Origin: Brettanomyces bruxellensis
Lineage: Eukaryota; Ascomycota; Pichiomycetes; Pichiales; Pichiaceae
NCBI RefSeq assembly: GCF_011074885.1
Contig: NC_054689.1
Span: 744,001-808,000, forward strand
Reading direction: 5' to 3'
DNA: 64,000 nucleotides
Position numbers and translations under genes: made by a program
Part shown: piece by piece, positions 53,548-63,953 of the stretch
Layout: the number at the start of each line of letters is the position of its first letter
Numbering within the stretch: position 1 is the stretch's first letter
The notes under the pieces: model-generated
What the model was told of the DNA's origin: nothing
The model's database searches: none
What the model saw: only the letters and a program-made list of their open reading frames with translations

Positions 53548-54396
53548 ATGTCGGATTCCCTTGCTAAAGACGTTGAAAAATACACCATCACTGCAGATGA
53601 CCAGTCTGCAGATTACCCTGAACGGTTTATCACCAACCAAAGCAGAGCTACATCTTTCCGGTATGACAAAAAGAACATCTACATCAACGAAGTTCCTATC
53701 CCCAAAGATGACTTTGTCTATGCATTTGGTGGCAGTCTTAACGTCGGCAAAAGAGTAGCCACCCCGCAAGAAAAGCAGTATGCTGATCCTGTTCCTACTG
53801 GTTTGGCAGCTTTCAGTTGTACTGTGTTCCCACTTGGATTAATATTGATGCATGCTGGAGGTGTGACTGTTTCCAATGTCTTGATCGGTGCCTTTTTGAC
53901 CACCAGTGGTCTCGTTGATCTTATAGTCGGAATTATGTGCTTTATTGTCGGAAATACATGGGCATGCTGTACTTTCCTTCTCTTTGGTGGTTTCTGGTCC
54001 TCATATGCTTTTCTATTAATGGATGTTGGTGGAGTGTCCGCATCGTACCCTACAACAGCCGAATACGACAAGAGTATTGCTTTATTCTTCCTTCCATGGG
54101 CCATATTCACCTTCTGTCTTTGGGCTTGCACCTGGAAATCTACATGGCCTGTTTTCTTGTTGATGTTCGTTGTCTGGATCTTCATCTTGCTACTTGTCAT
54201 TGGCCAGTTCATTGGATCTGTCAAAATCTTCAAGGCTGGAGGATTCTTCTGCTTTATGGCTGGTGTTCTAGGATTGTTCAACATGTTTGCCGGTTTAGCA
54301 GACGAGTCAAACTCCTACTTTATCATGAAGCCATGGTTTATGCCTCATGCAGCAAGGCCAAACACCGATGAGGAGGAAAATATCGAAGAGGACTAA
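53548..54396 (+). CDS. Acetate/ammonia transporter, ATO/GPR1/FUN34 (YaaH) family
   Basis: A 282-aa membrane protein (Ady2/Ato1 is 283 aa) that carries acetate with protons, or ammonium, across the plasma membrane. After an 80-residue cytosolic N-terminus comes the family signature region ADPVPTGLAAFSCTVF, which replaces the usual NPAPLGL, then six membrane helices. A second conserved stretch is FGGFWSSYAFLL. The tail is acidic (NTDEEENIEED). The changed signature (DPVPT for NPAPL) is a divergence at a motif tied to transport, so substrate may differ. I cannot assign ATO1, 2 or 3. Confidence 0.93.
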   Translation: MSDSLAKDVEKYTITADDQSADYPERFITNQSRATSFRYDKKNIYINEVPIPKDDFVYAFGGSLNVGKRVATPQEKQYADPVPTGLAAFSCTVFPLGLILMHAGGVTVSNVLIGAFLTTSGLVDLIVGIMCFIVGNTWACCTFLLFGGFWSSYAFLLMDVGGVSASYPTTAEYDKSIALFFLPWAIFTFCLWACTWKSTWPVFLLMFVVWIFILLLVIGQFIGSVKIFKAGGFFCFMAGVLGLFNMFAGLADESNSYFIMKPWFMPHAARPNTDEEENIEED

Positions 54397-55110
54397 ACAG
54401 CTCCATACCCACAATACTGGTATGGATTTACGATTCTCTGAAATAGGAAACGAAGACGAAAGCAAAGCAAAGCAAAGCAAAACAAAGCAAAACAAGAACA
54501 AAAACAATAATAAAAATAAATTAAGAACTACTACTGTCAGATCCTCCAACAAGCTTAGCTGAGTAGTCGATTCGATACTACAACTTCCGGTTGCTGTTAG
54601 TGATATGGTCGGTATTATTATAAGTTCATTCTTTACACACATTATATGCTTAACACTTAATTACCGTGGACAGCATAAATGATTAAAGTGGGTTGTCTAA
54701 TTATTATTCCTTATTATTCGCTCCACTCACATTTACTTTAGTTTTATGACTGCTGGGGTTTCAAATACTTGAAGCCTGCCTTATATGTTCTTATTTCTAT
54801 CTTTATTTTGACTATATATTATCTTTTCTCATTCTAATGTACCATTTTCATTTTACTTCTTATTTGCATTATTAACCATTGGGAACTGTAGTCGATCCAC
54901 CTGAAATTTCATATTCATCACATTATTCTGCTATCTCCATTTAATTTTCTATATCAACTATGCCCTAATCGCTAGCTATTTTTATGTATTAGATTTTTAG
55001 ATTTTTCGAATCTGCTATTTTTTGAACTTTATTTTTTTCTCCCATCTTTGCTGGAAATAAGACTACCATAATACTGTATGGGGAAATCTCAGAATATACT
55101 TTAAGGCGTA

Positions 55111-55152
<42 letters not shown>

Positions 55153-55381
55153 GATTGTTCCGCGCTCCGGACCCAGGAAAATCTACGGCTAGCTTTATAT
55201 TCGCAACTTAAATTATTTCCATCACAGATTCTCAAATCCTTCCACCACTTGACTTCAAAACCAAAGCCAAATCAAACTTATCCAGTACAATTCAGTTCCA
55301 ATATAGCCGGAGAACAAAGCAAACTAACACAGCAGATACATTTCATATTCTGGTCACTTGTCCGTAATTAAAACTCTCACA
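54397..55381. other. Intergenic, ATO to ester synthase
   Basis: About 985 bp. The ATO 3' flank (54460-54530) is an 'aaagcaaagc' run and low complexity, and a T32 tract lies at about 55119-55150 before the ester synthase promoter. No gene seen. Confidence 0.6.
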
Positions 55382-56764
55382 ATGGCCAGCCTTTTACCTA
55401 ATTGGGGATTCCACAGTACTGTCCATGCAACTTATGCACCAAAGCAAGTTGATTTGCCATTGAAAGGTGCAGCTTCTCAGGATGGCACCGCAAAGATATC
55501 GTTGTCTAAATTCGTGAAGAACTTCGTGCCTGCCGTTGCAGATAACAGCAAATTTACACTTAAGCCATATCTTTTCAACGGTGTGTTGCAAACATTGTAT
55601 GTTCCTTATCATGATCTGTCGAAGGAGTATGCTGTATATTATGCCAGAGACATTGTTGACGTGACAGAAGAGGATGCAAAGCAGTTTAAGAATATGCCAA
55701 CGGGCCAGTTTACCGTTGATTATGTTGTTGAACCGAAGGAGAAGACACCAGAGGAGTTTAAGCAGAGATATGCAGAAACCTTGCCGGAGGGATACCCAAG
55801 ATTGCATCCCCGGTGTAGATACTACACCAAGGAGGAGATGTCAGAGCTGTACAAGGCATGGGATAGTGATGACAAGCCAATCATTATCATTTCACCCGGT
55901 CTTGCCGGCGGAATAAACGAGCCCCAAATAAGAGCCGTGTGTGAAGCATTGTTCAAGAAAGGGTTCAAAATTCTTGTTTTGAACAGCAGGGGGTGCTGCA
56001 GATCCAAGACAGTAACACCACATCTATTTTCCGGATTGCATACTGACGATATGAGAATGCTGATCAGGTTTTTGCATCGGAAATTCCCGCAAAAGCAGAT
56101 TCACCTTGCTGGATTCTCCTTTGGCGGCGTTATCATTGCAAACTATCTAGCACAGGAAGCAGAAAACTCGATTGTTTCATCTGCAATCAGTGTCAGCTCT
56201 CCTTGGAATCTTCTCAACTCATGTGGAGCCCTCAACTCAACATGGGTCGGCAGGCACGTGTTCCAGCCTTCAATTCTCTTCTTTTTGAACAATTTGATAA
56301 AGAACAACATGGCCACATTGAAGCAGGTGCCAGAATTGTTCGATGAGGAGGAATTTCACAGAATTAAGAAGACTTTTAAGACAACGGAAGATTTCGATAA
56401 CAGATACACAGCAATTCTTGCAGGTTTCCCATCCGGTGCCACATATTACATGGCTTCTTCACCTCTGATGAGGATTTTCAAGATTAAGACTCCTATGCTT
56501 ATCATCAACTCCAAGGATGATCCAATTATCTCAACTGATTATCCATACCATGAGGTGGAAAAGAACCCTTACTTGTACATGGCAACAAGCGATCTTGGTG
56601 GTCATTATTCGTTTGTTGATTCCAAGGGAAAGTTCTGGTATGCTGATGTTGTCAGGGACTTTGTTGATGCATTTTATAAAAACATTGATGGTGATAGAAG
56701 GCCGGATGACTTTGGTTTCAACGTGCACCAGCGTTACTTCAAAGATACCATAGATCTATATTGA
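55382..56764 (+). CDS. Medium-chain acyl-CoA:ethanol acyltransferase/esterase (Eht1/Eeb1 family)
   Basis: A 460-aa alpha/beta hydrolase of the Eht1/Eeb1/Mgl2 group; yeast members make and break medium-chain fatty acid ethyl esters. The triad is visible: Ser246 in GFSFGG, Asp379 or Asp380 in NSKDDPI, and His408 in GGHYSF. The oxyanion loop region is ISPGLAGGINEPQIRAV. The start is the first ATG, preceded by CACA, after a long poly-T and AT-rich leader. The N-terminus (residues 1-115) is the typical family lid. I cannot tell Eht1 from Eeb1 or Mgl2 without a tree. Confidence 0.88.
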   Translation: MASLLPNWGFHSTVHATYAPKQVDLPLKGAASQDGTAKISLSKFVKNFVPAVADNSKFTLKPYLFNGVLQTLYVPYHDLSKEYAVYYARDIVDVTEEDAKQFKNMPTGQFTVDYVVEPKEKTPEEFKQRYAETLPEGYPRLHPRCRYYTKEEMSELYKAWDSDDKPIIIISPGLAGGINEPQIRAVCEALFKKGFKILVLNSRGCCRSKTVTPHLFSGLHTDDMRMLIRFLHRKFPQKQIHLAGFSFGGVIIANYLAQEAENSIVSSAISVSSPWNLLNSCGALNSTWVGRHVFQPSILFFLNNLIKNNMATLKQVPELFDEEEFHRIKKTFKTTEDFDNRYTAILAGFPSGATYYMASSPLMRIFKIKTPMLIINSKDDPIISTDYPYHEVEKNPYLYMATSDLGGHYSFVDSKGKFWYADVVRDFVDAFYKNIDGDRRPDDFGFNVHQRYFKDTIDLY

Positions 56765-57211
56765 AGTGAACTTGAAGTGTGTCTGAGGGAAAAGAATAGT
56801 TGCCTGCCATTTAGTTTAATTTTTAATTTCATATCATAAAGAAACTTGTTACTTATCGTTTAGCTGTAGTTTAGTCCAGATATCTTCTGCGCGGATTTCT
56901 TGGCAAGAAAAAAATAATAGAAAAATGAAAAAAAAAAAAAAAAAAGTATATATATATATATATATAAATATAATTTGTAGACTACCCAACAATCCGATAT
57001 AGCTCTACAATTCCTTACTTCTTCCACACTCTACAATTTCTACCATAATGCATCGTTCTTAACCAAGGCTGAAAGTTTATCACATCCTGATGACTGAATT
57101 ATGTTTATTTTCTATGTCACTGTAACTATTTATCTATTGATATTTTCTATCTGTATTTTCTATTTCTACATTCGATCTATGATATTTCTCTATTTCTACA
57201 CTCCATCTATG
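56765..57211. other. Convergent spacer, ester synthase/DEAH helicase
   Basis: About 450 bp, with A21 and an adjacent (TA)n run near 56930-56970. No gene seen. Confidence 0.6.
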
Positions 57212-59506
57212 TTATTTCTCAACCTTCACCCTCGATCCAAGCAAATGTGGAGCCATCTCTCTAAGCCAATCAGTCTTAATAGCACTCACGTTCCTTGCAT
57301 ATCCTTTCATCGTGTAAACATGCTCAATATACATCACAGCATCTATCTTCTTACCAAATAAAAGTGAAGACGGGTGAATCGATATTGTGTCACCAGATGT
57401 AACAGTTCTGTATGATCGATCGGGCATGCCGATTGCCGTGTTGGTAATAAAACCTTTTAAAAATGATTTGAGAACTAATTCGTAGTTTAATGGCACACTT
57501 GTCTTGATTTCATCTTCATTACTATCATCATTCTTTGATTTATTTCCATCTTCAACTCCGGAATGCCTCTCTTTCTCATTTTTCCTTCCATCCATGCTGT
57601 CCATATACTGAGATATTTGCTTCCGGATCCTCAACACATTCTTGAATCCTTTATAGGACACAGCAAGCGATTTACACCATATCTTCCTCTCATCACTGCT
57701 TGAAATATCGTTGTATATGTTGAAAAGCTCCTTAAGCATCACCAAATCACCATATCTGTCTCCCAAGGTGCATGTCTCTCTTCTTTTAGCATTTATCACG
57801 TCTCTTTGTTCGGAAGGAGGCGTGAGTATAAGATTATCAACAGATAGGCAGGCCACAATATCCATCACCGTACTTAGAACGCCAAACTTGGAGGCCTGGA
57901 TCAAAACGGCACCAAGATGTGGTGTCACAGGCAAAACCGCCATTTGCTCTCCAAGATCTGTGATCTTCCCCGAGTCGGACAAGGCATTCAATGCATAAAG
58001 CTGCTGAAGTGCGGCAATAAGAGCTGATCGGCCTGGATTCTCGAGCCAGAACCAATTCAAAATGTCATCAACTCGCAAACGCTTGAGCATTAAAACCGGA
58101 TACACGATTTCCGACCGAATAATCTCGGGCTCAGTGTTTTGCGATAGCTTGATGTAATCATTCTCTGTGTAAAGCCTGAAGCATTTTCCAGGAGCTTCTC
58201 TGCCAGCTCTACCGGTTCTTTGCGAGGCAGATGCCTTGGAAATTGGAACAGTTAGCAAAGTTGAGAGTCCTAACTCGTGCCGCCACACTTTTATCTTTCT
58301 GAGCCCAGAGTCAATCACATAACGGACACCAGGAATAGTGACAGATGTTTCTGCGATGTTGGTTGAAAGAATCACTTTTCTTTGATGTGGCTTCACCTTC
58401 TCAAACACCTTAAGTTGTTGCTGGGGTGGAAGGGCGGCATAAAGCGGCAATGGAACAATCATCGGAGCCTCTCTTGGTAGAGCAGGAGCTATCTGGTGCA
58501 AAATTGATGTCACTTTATCAATATCTTCCTGTCCGGGAAGAAAACACAAAACATCTCCTTTAGTTTGCTCCTGGTTCACCTGAATGATGGATTTAACCAT
58601 CGAATCTATGATGTCGTCCACAGAATGCGGCAAGTAGTACCTGTCCACATGGAAAAGACGACCTTCAATGAAGAAAATCGGTGCTTTGTTGAAAAATGCA
58701 GAAAACTTGTCTGCATCCAAAGTGGCCGACATCACAATCACCCTGAAGTCTTTGTCGTCTTTTCTCTTTCGCACAAGTAACTCCTTCAAGAATCCAAGTA
58801 TCATGTCGGTTAAGATTGTCCGCTCATGTGCCTCATCGACAATCACTGTGGAGTAATCAGAAAGCAGTGGATCAAGCATCATTTCCCTCAAAAGCATACC
58901 ATCTGTCATGTATTTGAGCCTTGTCTTGTAGCTGGTTGCATTGTTAAATCGCACAGCATATCCGACATCTCGTCCAACATCGCATCCAAACTCTTCTGAC
59001 ACTCTGGTAGCCAAATTAATCGCTGCAACTCTTCTCGGCTGCGTAACGGCTATTTTACCTTTGATCTGTTTCATAAGAAACTGCGGAATTTGCGTCGATT
59101 TACCAGATCCCGTTTCACCAATCACAACACTCACTCTATGTTCCATCAACTGCTTCATAAGCTCATCCTTAACTTTGAAAACAGGGAGCTTCTTTCTTCC
59201 ATCAAGTAATGTCCGCGCTTTCATCTTCAACTTAAGAATATCTGCGTGCTTATAATTCCGCCTGAATCCACTTACCCGCTTTCCATCACCACTGTAATTA
59301 TCTTGATCACTATCCCCTGCACTATCACCGTCATAGTAAACGGTTTTTGGACCTTTTTTCTTGGCATTTTGCTTCCATCTCGACTGGCGATCTTCCTTTG
59401 AAATGTGCTTTATATAATTTAAATCCCCATTGTTTGGGACACCATCGGTCCGTTTTGAAATGCTGGATCCGTCATCTGAAAACACAATCTTCTTATTTTG
59501 TCTCAT
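57212..59506 (-). CDS. DHR2: DEAH-box RNA helicase, probably Dhr2
   Basis: A 764-aa DEAH/RHA helicase (yeast Dhr2 is 735 aa), probably for 18S rRNA synthesis in the nucleolus. The start is the first ATG at 59506, since the upstream GTG is not used. After a Lys/Asp-rich leader comes LPVFKVKDELM and the helicase core: motif I GETGSGKS (about residue 130), TQPRRVAA, DEAH (about 222), SAT (III), LSTNIAETS, and QRTGRAGRE (VI). The HA2 and OB domains follow to TSGDTISIHPSSLLFG. Length and the short N-terminus favour Dhr2 over Prp2, 16, 22 or 43. Confidence 0.8.
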   Translation of the reverse strand: MRQNKKIVFSDDGSSISKRTDGVPNNGDLNYIKHISKEDRQSRWKQNAKKKGPKTVYYDGDSAGDSDQDNYSGDGKRVSGFRRNYKHADILKLKMKARTLLDGRKKLPVFKVKDELMKQLMEHRVSVVIGETGSGKSTQIPQFLMKQIKGKIAVTQPRRVAAINLATRVSEEFGCDVGRDVGYAVRFNNATSYKTRLKYMTDGMLLREMMLDPLLSDYSTVIVDEAHERTILTDMILGFLKELLVRKRKDDKDFRVIVMSATLDADKFSAFFNKAPIFFIEGRLFHVDRYYLPHSVDDIIDSMVKSIIQVNQEQTKGDVLCFLPGQEDIDKVTSILHQIAPALPREAPMIVPLPLYAALPPQQQLKVFEKVKPHQRKVILSTNIAETSVTIPGVRYVIDSGLRKIKVWRHELGLSTLLTVPISKASASQRTGRAGREAPGKCFRLYTENDYIKLSQNTEPEIIRSEIVYPVLMLKRLRVDDILNWFWLENPGRSALIAALQQLYALNALSDSGKITDLGEQMAVLPVTPHLGAVLIQASKFGVLSTVMDIVACLSVDNLILTPPSEQRDVINAKRRETCTLGDRYGDLVMLKELFNIYNDISSSDERKIWCKSLAVSYKGFKNVLRIRKQISQYMDSMDGRKNEKERHSGVEDGNKSKNDDSNEDEIKTSVPLNYELVLKSFLKGFITNTAIGMPDRSYRTVTSGDTISIHPSSLLFGKKIDAVMYIEHVYTMKGYARNVSAIKTDWLREMAPHLLGSRVKVEK

Positions 59507-60010
59507 CGTCACCTAACGGATTTGGTGTTGAAGAAATTATCTAGTAGTGTTTACGGATCAAATGGTGGTCTCGAAGCAGTTCAGTATGAGGGTGAAAAAT
59601 TATCGCACCTGGACTGATCGGATTGTTAATAAAATTATCTTTACTTATTTAACAAATAAAATTATTTTTGATTTCATGCTGGCTAACGACAATTTAATGC
59701 TATTTCAGACTGCCCATTTTATTTTAAACGGTTTACATTTTTTTAGACTGCTTACTTTAATTTAAACCGCCTACATTATTTTATAATCGCTGCATACGAA
59801 AGTATATCGCTATATACATATTTATACAAGCTAGTTTTCTATCAGCTCTATATCAGCTTTCTATCTGCTTTCTATCAGCTTTATATTAGCCATCTTATAC
59901 TGATTATTTTGATTATTCAGCTAGTTTTGCAGGTGCAAATTTCCGCTGCTCAAATTTCCCTATCAACTAGCCTGAAGCACCCACATAATTTTTCATATAG
60001 TGATGGATAG
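59507..60010. other. Divergent promoter, DHR2/PalI-type gene
   Basis: About 500 bp, AT-rich. A TGAAAAATTAT at 59593-59603 resembles the ribosome-biogenesis RRPE. Near 59830-59890, 'tatcagcttt' is repeated several times. No gene seen. Confidence 0.5.
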
Positions 60011-60014
60011 ATGA
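60003..60014 (+). promoter_or_regulatory. Three-codon uORF overlapping the PalI-type gene start
   Basis: ATG GAT AGA TGA: its stop overlaps the main ATG at 60011 (ATGA). Translation coupling or repression is inferred. Confidence 0.45.
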
Positions 60015-60907
60015 TCTGGCTACGGAAGCTCACGTTCTATGAAAAAGTGGTGATCATCCAGTTTGTCTCCTTGCTATTAGCATTTGCTTTTCAACTCTTG
60101 GCAGTGTTGACAGTGCCCATCACAAACTTGACATTAAGCAATTACGAAGGTTACAGGTTTGGGGTTTTTGGATTGTGCGATGACACTGGATGTTCTATAG
60201 GCCAAATTGGCTACAGCCCATATAGTGTGAATCGCAGATTGAAGGGATTCGCATTTCCTTCGAATGCAAGACACAGTATGTCTTATCTTTTAGTTGTTCA
60301 TCCGATTTCTACAGCTTTCACTGGCGTTCAGCTTATATTGACAGCCCTCTTGTTCTTTAATACCCGAATTTCCTCTTCGGGCTATTATGTGTTTTTGCAG
60401 CTTTGGAGTTTGCCAACTTTCCTCCTTGCTCTTCTTTCGTTTTTGACCGACTTATTGATGTTCATTCCTCATCTCACGTGGTGTGGCTGGGTTTTACTTG
60501 CATCGGCATGCTGTATAGCGCTTAATGGAACCTTGCTTTGTGTTTTGAGAAGAGCGGCATATTCAAGAATTGCGCGTCAATACACAAAAAACTTCAGTCG
60601 GAATGAAATAGATCTTTCGGCCGTTGATTTGGTGCCCCTGGAGCCAAATGATCTTATGCCGGAAAACAAGTCGAACTCTGCGAATAGCGAATCTCTCACC
60701 GATTACTTTACTGATAATTCGTCGGCCCCAATTGTCGGTGTTTCTTCAATGTCCGACACCGAAGCAGTTTGGACCGATTCTTCGACACATGATAATTTGA
60801 TAGAAAGACCGCCAATAACGGCAAATCAGCAGCTAGGGGATCTTCAAAGTGCCTCATCGAGAAGCCGGTTGGAAAATCCGGCCCGTGAAATTCTTAAGAG
60901 GGACTAA
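60011..60907 (+). CDS. SUR7/PalI-family membrane protein, Rim9-like
   Basis: A 298-aa four-helix membrane protein of the SUR7/PalI family. Rim9/PalI works with Rim21 in alkaline pH sensing at the plasma membrane. Helix 1 (about 15-38), an extracellular loop with the family motif FGVFGLCDDTGCSIGQIGYS, then helices near 95-120, 125-150 and 158-180, and a Ser-rich cytosolic tail of about 100 residues. The GVFGxC...C...IGY motif fits PalI/Rim9 and the related Dcv1/Tos7 group; Rim9 is the best guess. The start is preceded by an overlapping three-codon uORF. Confidence 0.65.
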   Translation: MIWLRKLTFYEKVVIIQFVSLLLAFAFQLLAVLTVPITNLTLSNYEGYRFGVFGLCDDTGCSIGQIGYSPYSVNRRLKGFAFPSNARHSMSYLLVVHPISTAFTGVQLILTALLFFNTRISSSGYYVFLQLWSLPTFLLALLSFLTDLLMFIPHLTWCGWVLLASACCIALNGTLLCVLRRAAYSRIARQYTKNFSRNEIDLSAVDLVPLEPNDLMPENKSNSANSESLTDYFTDNSSAPIVGVSSMSDTEAVWTDSSTHDNLIERPPITANQQLGDLQSASSRSRLENPAREILKRD

Positions 60908-61580
60908 AATTGACAAAATATAATATTCTTTTCTATGATAATGAATGGCAGCACTGTGGTTTTTAGCCAGAATAAGGGTGATGGGTAAAGGGATGCATTA
61001 TCACTCAATGTATGTAACAATATATATGCAATTATACCATACTGGGATCACTTCAAAGCATGCTTTAATGAAATTTGGATGAGATGAAGGCTGTAAATAT
61101 ATTTTGTAGACGATGGATGATATTAAGCGTGGCTGAGAAATAATACCGAGGCAAAGAAGCTAGGTGAAATAATACCAATCAGGTAATGCCATCGGTCAAG
61201 TGAGAAGCAAAAATACACTAATCAGTCAACAAATGCCAATTTAAGTCTAGCAGGATATTTCTGGGCATTTATACAGCATAGTGAACTGACATTGAGCCAA
61301 CAAAGCACCAACTAACATTGTGACAATCCTAAGCTTAAATCGGTATTAACTTAAGAATTGCCGATTAACTGAAAATTTATTGCTGTGCACAGCCTTTCGC
61401 CCATCGATCGTTTCAATTTTCTCGCGCTTCACTTTATTTTTTTTCCTCGACTTTTCAGACACATCATCCATAATGTTAATACTCGCGTATATCAACATCA
61501 GCTACTACCCCTCCATACATTCCCATTGCAGGTCTGTAACCAATCCACTCGCACAAGACACGCAATCCAAAAGGCAAAAA
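60908..61580. other. Intergenic, OST1 promoter
   Basis: About 670 bp AT-rich. An in-frame open stretch upstream of the OST1 ATG (61380-61580) starts without an ATG and is not conserved. No gene seen. Confidence 0.55.
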
Positions 61581-63011
61581 ATGGCTGGTCGCATTCTTTC
61601 GGTCCTGTTTGCTCTTTTGTATTCAGTGGCAGCAATCCAAGTCAAGAGTAATTGGGTGATAAACTCGCTCGAAAGAGCTGTTGATGTTAGATCTTCATAT
61701 GCCAAGGTAAGATATGAGCTTATTGCCGAGAATATTGGATCTGTTCCTTCTGATGAATTTGTCATTGCACTTCCAAGTGGTTTTGCAAAAAAAGCTGCAG
61801 TTATAGCACCAGTTCTCCGTTCTCCAAAGACAACTTCTTCAGCTTTGCTAAATGATACAGTCATACAACCAGACGATGCTCTTCCCAATGTTGATTATTA
61901 CATGCTGAAAATAGGTGCACCAATTGCACCTAAGAGCTCGATTGCCTTGAGTTTGACCATGATTTCAACGCATCAGTTGCATCCAGTGCCCGAGTCTGCA
62001 CCAATGTCAGAATCACAATCGATAACACTGGACACGATTCGGTACCCAGTCAGCCCATACGCAATAAAACAGTATGCTGTGATTTTTGTTGGCACCGAAA
62101 ATGGAAACATGAAGTGGGACTCTGAGCTTCCTGACCCGCTAGATCTCGATTTTACCACAAAGGAAGACAAGATCTTTACCGAGCCTACAAAAGGTACAAT
62201 TCCACCAAATACTTACATCCCAATGGAGGTGGAATTCACCAAGAAGGGATTCATCTCAGATGTTTCGTACCTGAAAAGAGAGTGCTGGGTTTCTCACTGG
62301 GGAAACGCTTATGAGACAAGAGACTACTACGAGCTTACAAATGCCGGCGCCAAATTGAGCGAAGGCTTCAACAGAGCAAAGTGGATGAGTCACGGATTGG
62401 CAAACAAGCTGACACCTGCTATAACCTCGATCCAGTTCTTGCTTCCTCAAGAGGAAGTTTCTGATATCTACTACACCGACAAGGTTGGAAACGTCTCCAC
62501 TTCCAGAGTTGCATCTAACCGGTTGATTCTTCATCCGCGTTATCCAATCATGGGTGGCTGGCATTATAACTTCACAGTTGGTTGGAAGAGCTCACTCACA
62601 AACTTCTTGAAGACAGTCGGTCCTTCCACGTACCTCGTGAATTTCAAGATTTTAGGTGGTCTAGTCGATTCTATATATGACAATGTCGATCTTTCCATTA
62701 TTCTTCCGGAGGGTGCAGAGGTTCTCGATGTTTCGGCTCCATATGAGTACTCGGACCTAGAAATTTCCAACATTTACTCTTACCTAGATGTCACCACTGG
62801 TCGTACTGTTGTCTCTCTTAACTACAAGAATCTCATTTCCGATCAGATGGAGACTGAAATATACGTCAAGTACAGATACACGTACGCTGAGTTGATCAAG
62901 AAGCCCTTGACCACTTCCTTGTATGTATTCTTGGCTCTATTTGCCATGTACATATTGAGAAAGGTGAATATGTCAATCAAGCCATCGGAGAATGCCAGCA
63001 AGAAGCAGTAG
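61581..63011 (+). CDS. OST1: Ost1, oligosaccharyltransferase subunit (ribophorin I)
   Basis: 476 aa, the same length as yeast Ost1. It is a type I ER membrane subunit of the N-glycosylation complex. A signal peptide (about residues 1-19) precedes WVINSLERAVDVRSSYAKVRYELIAENIG, the family start. A large luminal domain contains EVEFTKKGFISDVSYLKRECWVSHWGN and ITSIQFLLPQEEVSDIYYTDKVGNVSTS. A membrane helix lies near 443-460 with a short cytosolic tail. The start at 61581 gives the signal peptide; an earlier frame extension lacks conservation. Confidence 0.96.
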   Translation: MAGRILSVLFALLYSVAAIQVKSNWVINSLERAVDVRSSYAKVRYELIAENIGSVPSDEFVIALPSGFAKKAAVIAPVLRSPKTTSSALLNDTVIQPDDALPNVDYYMLKIGAPIAPKSSIALSLTMISTHQLHPVPESAPMSESQSITLDTIRYPVSPYAIKQYAVIFVGTENGNMKWDSELPDPLDLDFTTKEDKIFTEPTKGTIPPNTYIPMEVEFTKKGFISDVSYLKRECWVSHWGNAYETRDYYELTNAGAKLSEGFNRAKWMSHGLANKLTPAITSIQFLLPQEEVSDIYYTDKVGNVSTSRVASNRLILHPRYPIMGGWHYNFTVGWKSSLTNFLKTVGPSTYLVNFKILGGLVDSIYDNVDLSIILPEGAEVLDVSAPYEYSDLEISNIYSYLDVTTGRTVVSLNYKNLISDQMETEIYVKYRYTYAELIKKPLTTSLYVFLALFAMYILRKVNMSIKPSENASKKQ

Positions 63012-63953
63012 AGCATGTATAGTTGAATATAATAGGTTTGAATAATTTGCGTAAAATTCTATGTTTATATACTTCATTTCAAGTACATGTAGTGGACGAT
63101 TTAATTCGAAAGTTTTTATAGGGTGATCTCATCTCGTATATTTTATACACACATTCATATTATTGAAATGAAATCTTGCGACATGCTAGAAAGGATTTTC
63201 GGTTCCTGGACAAATCAAAGGAGGCGATTGTTCGTTAATATACTGGTTGGGAGGAGAACAGGAAAACTGTCTACTGTGAAGCAAGGTAAGAAGTAGGATC
63301 AAGGTCGATGCAAATTGGGAAAAATAACTATCTTTTGCTGTAATGATGCTTCTCAATACTTAGAAAGCAGAAGTTAGTCGCGATGGTAAAGAGTGAATTA
63401 ACGTGAATTAAAAAAAAAAAAAAAAAAAGAGTTACGACGGGTACATACGACGTTAATCTCTTAGGGGAGATCGGAATTACAGTTTAGTGCATTAATTTAT
63501 CCTGGCGTGATAATATGGCAGTTTTAACACTAAATAATCATAATGTGGATAAACGAAAATCAAGACACATCAGCGTAAGTTATTTTTATATAAGAGATTT
63601 TTAAACTTATATATATATCCTAACGGCTTTATTGTTTGACAAAATATTCTCCGCCTTAAACCGAGGGAGCTCTTCAGATGACATGACTTTTAGATGAGAT
63701 CTCATCCATTCTGGGGTAATTTTTTACTAAGAACATCGCATCGAGCATTCACATATTGTGTCTTTTGCGAGACCCACCTGACTCTCTAATGGTGTGATTT
63801 TCAATGTATTATTTTTGTTAAGCGACCTTCTGCACTATAAAAGGACATAATATTTCAGATATTGTACAGGATGATCTGAGCATGTAAATCGTGTAAAATC
63901 TACTTCGTCTCTTCTTTCTCCAGATTCATCGACAATAATCACTTCTATTTATT
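63012..63953. other. Intergenic, YHB1 promoter region
   Basis: About 940 bp AT-rich, with an A19 run near 63411. No gene seen besides the YHB1 start. Confidence 0.55.
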
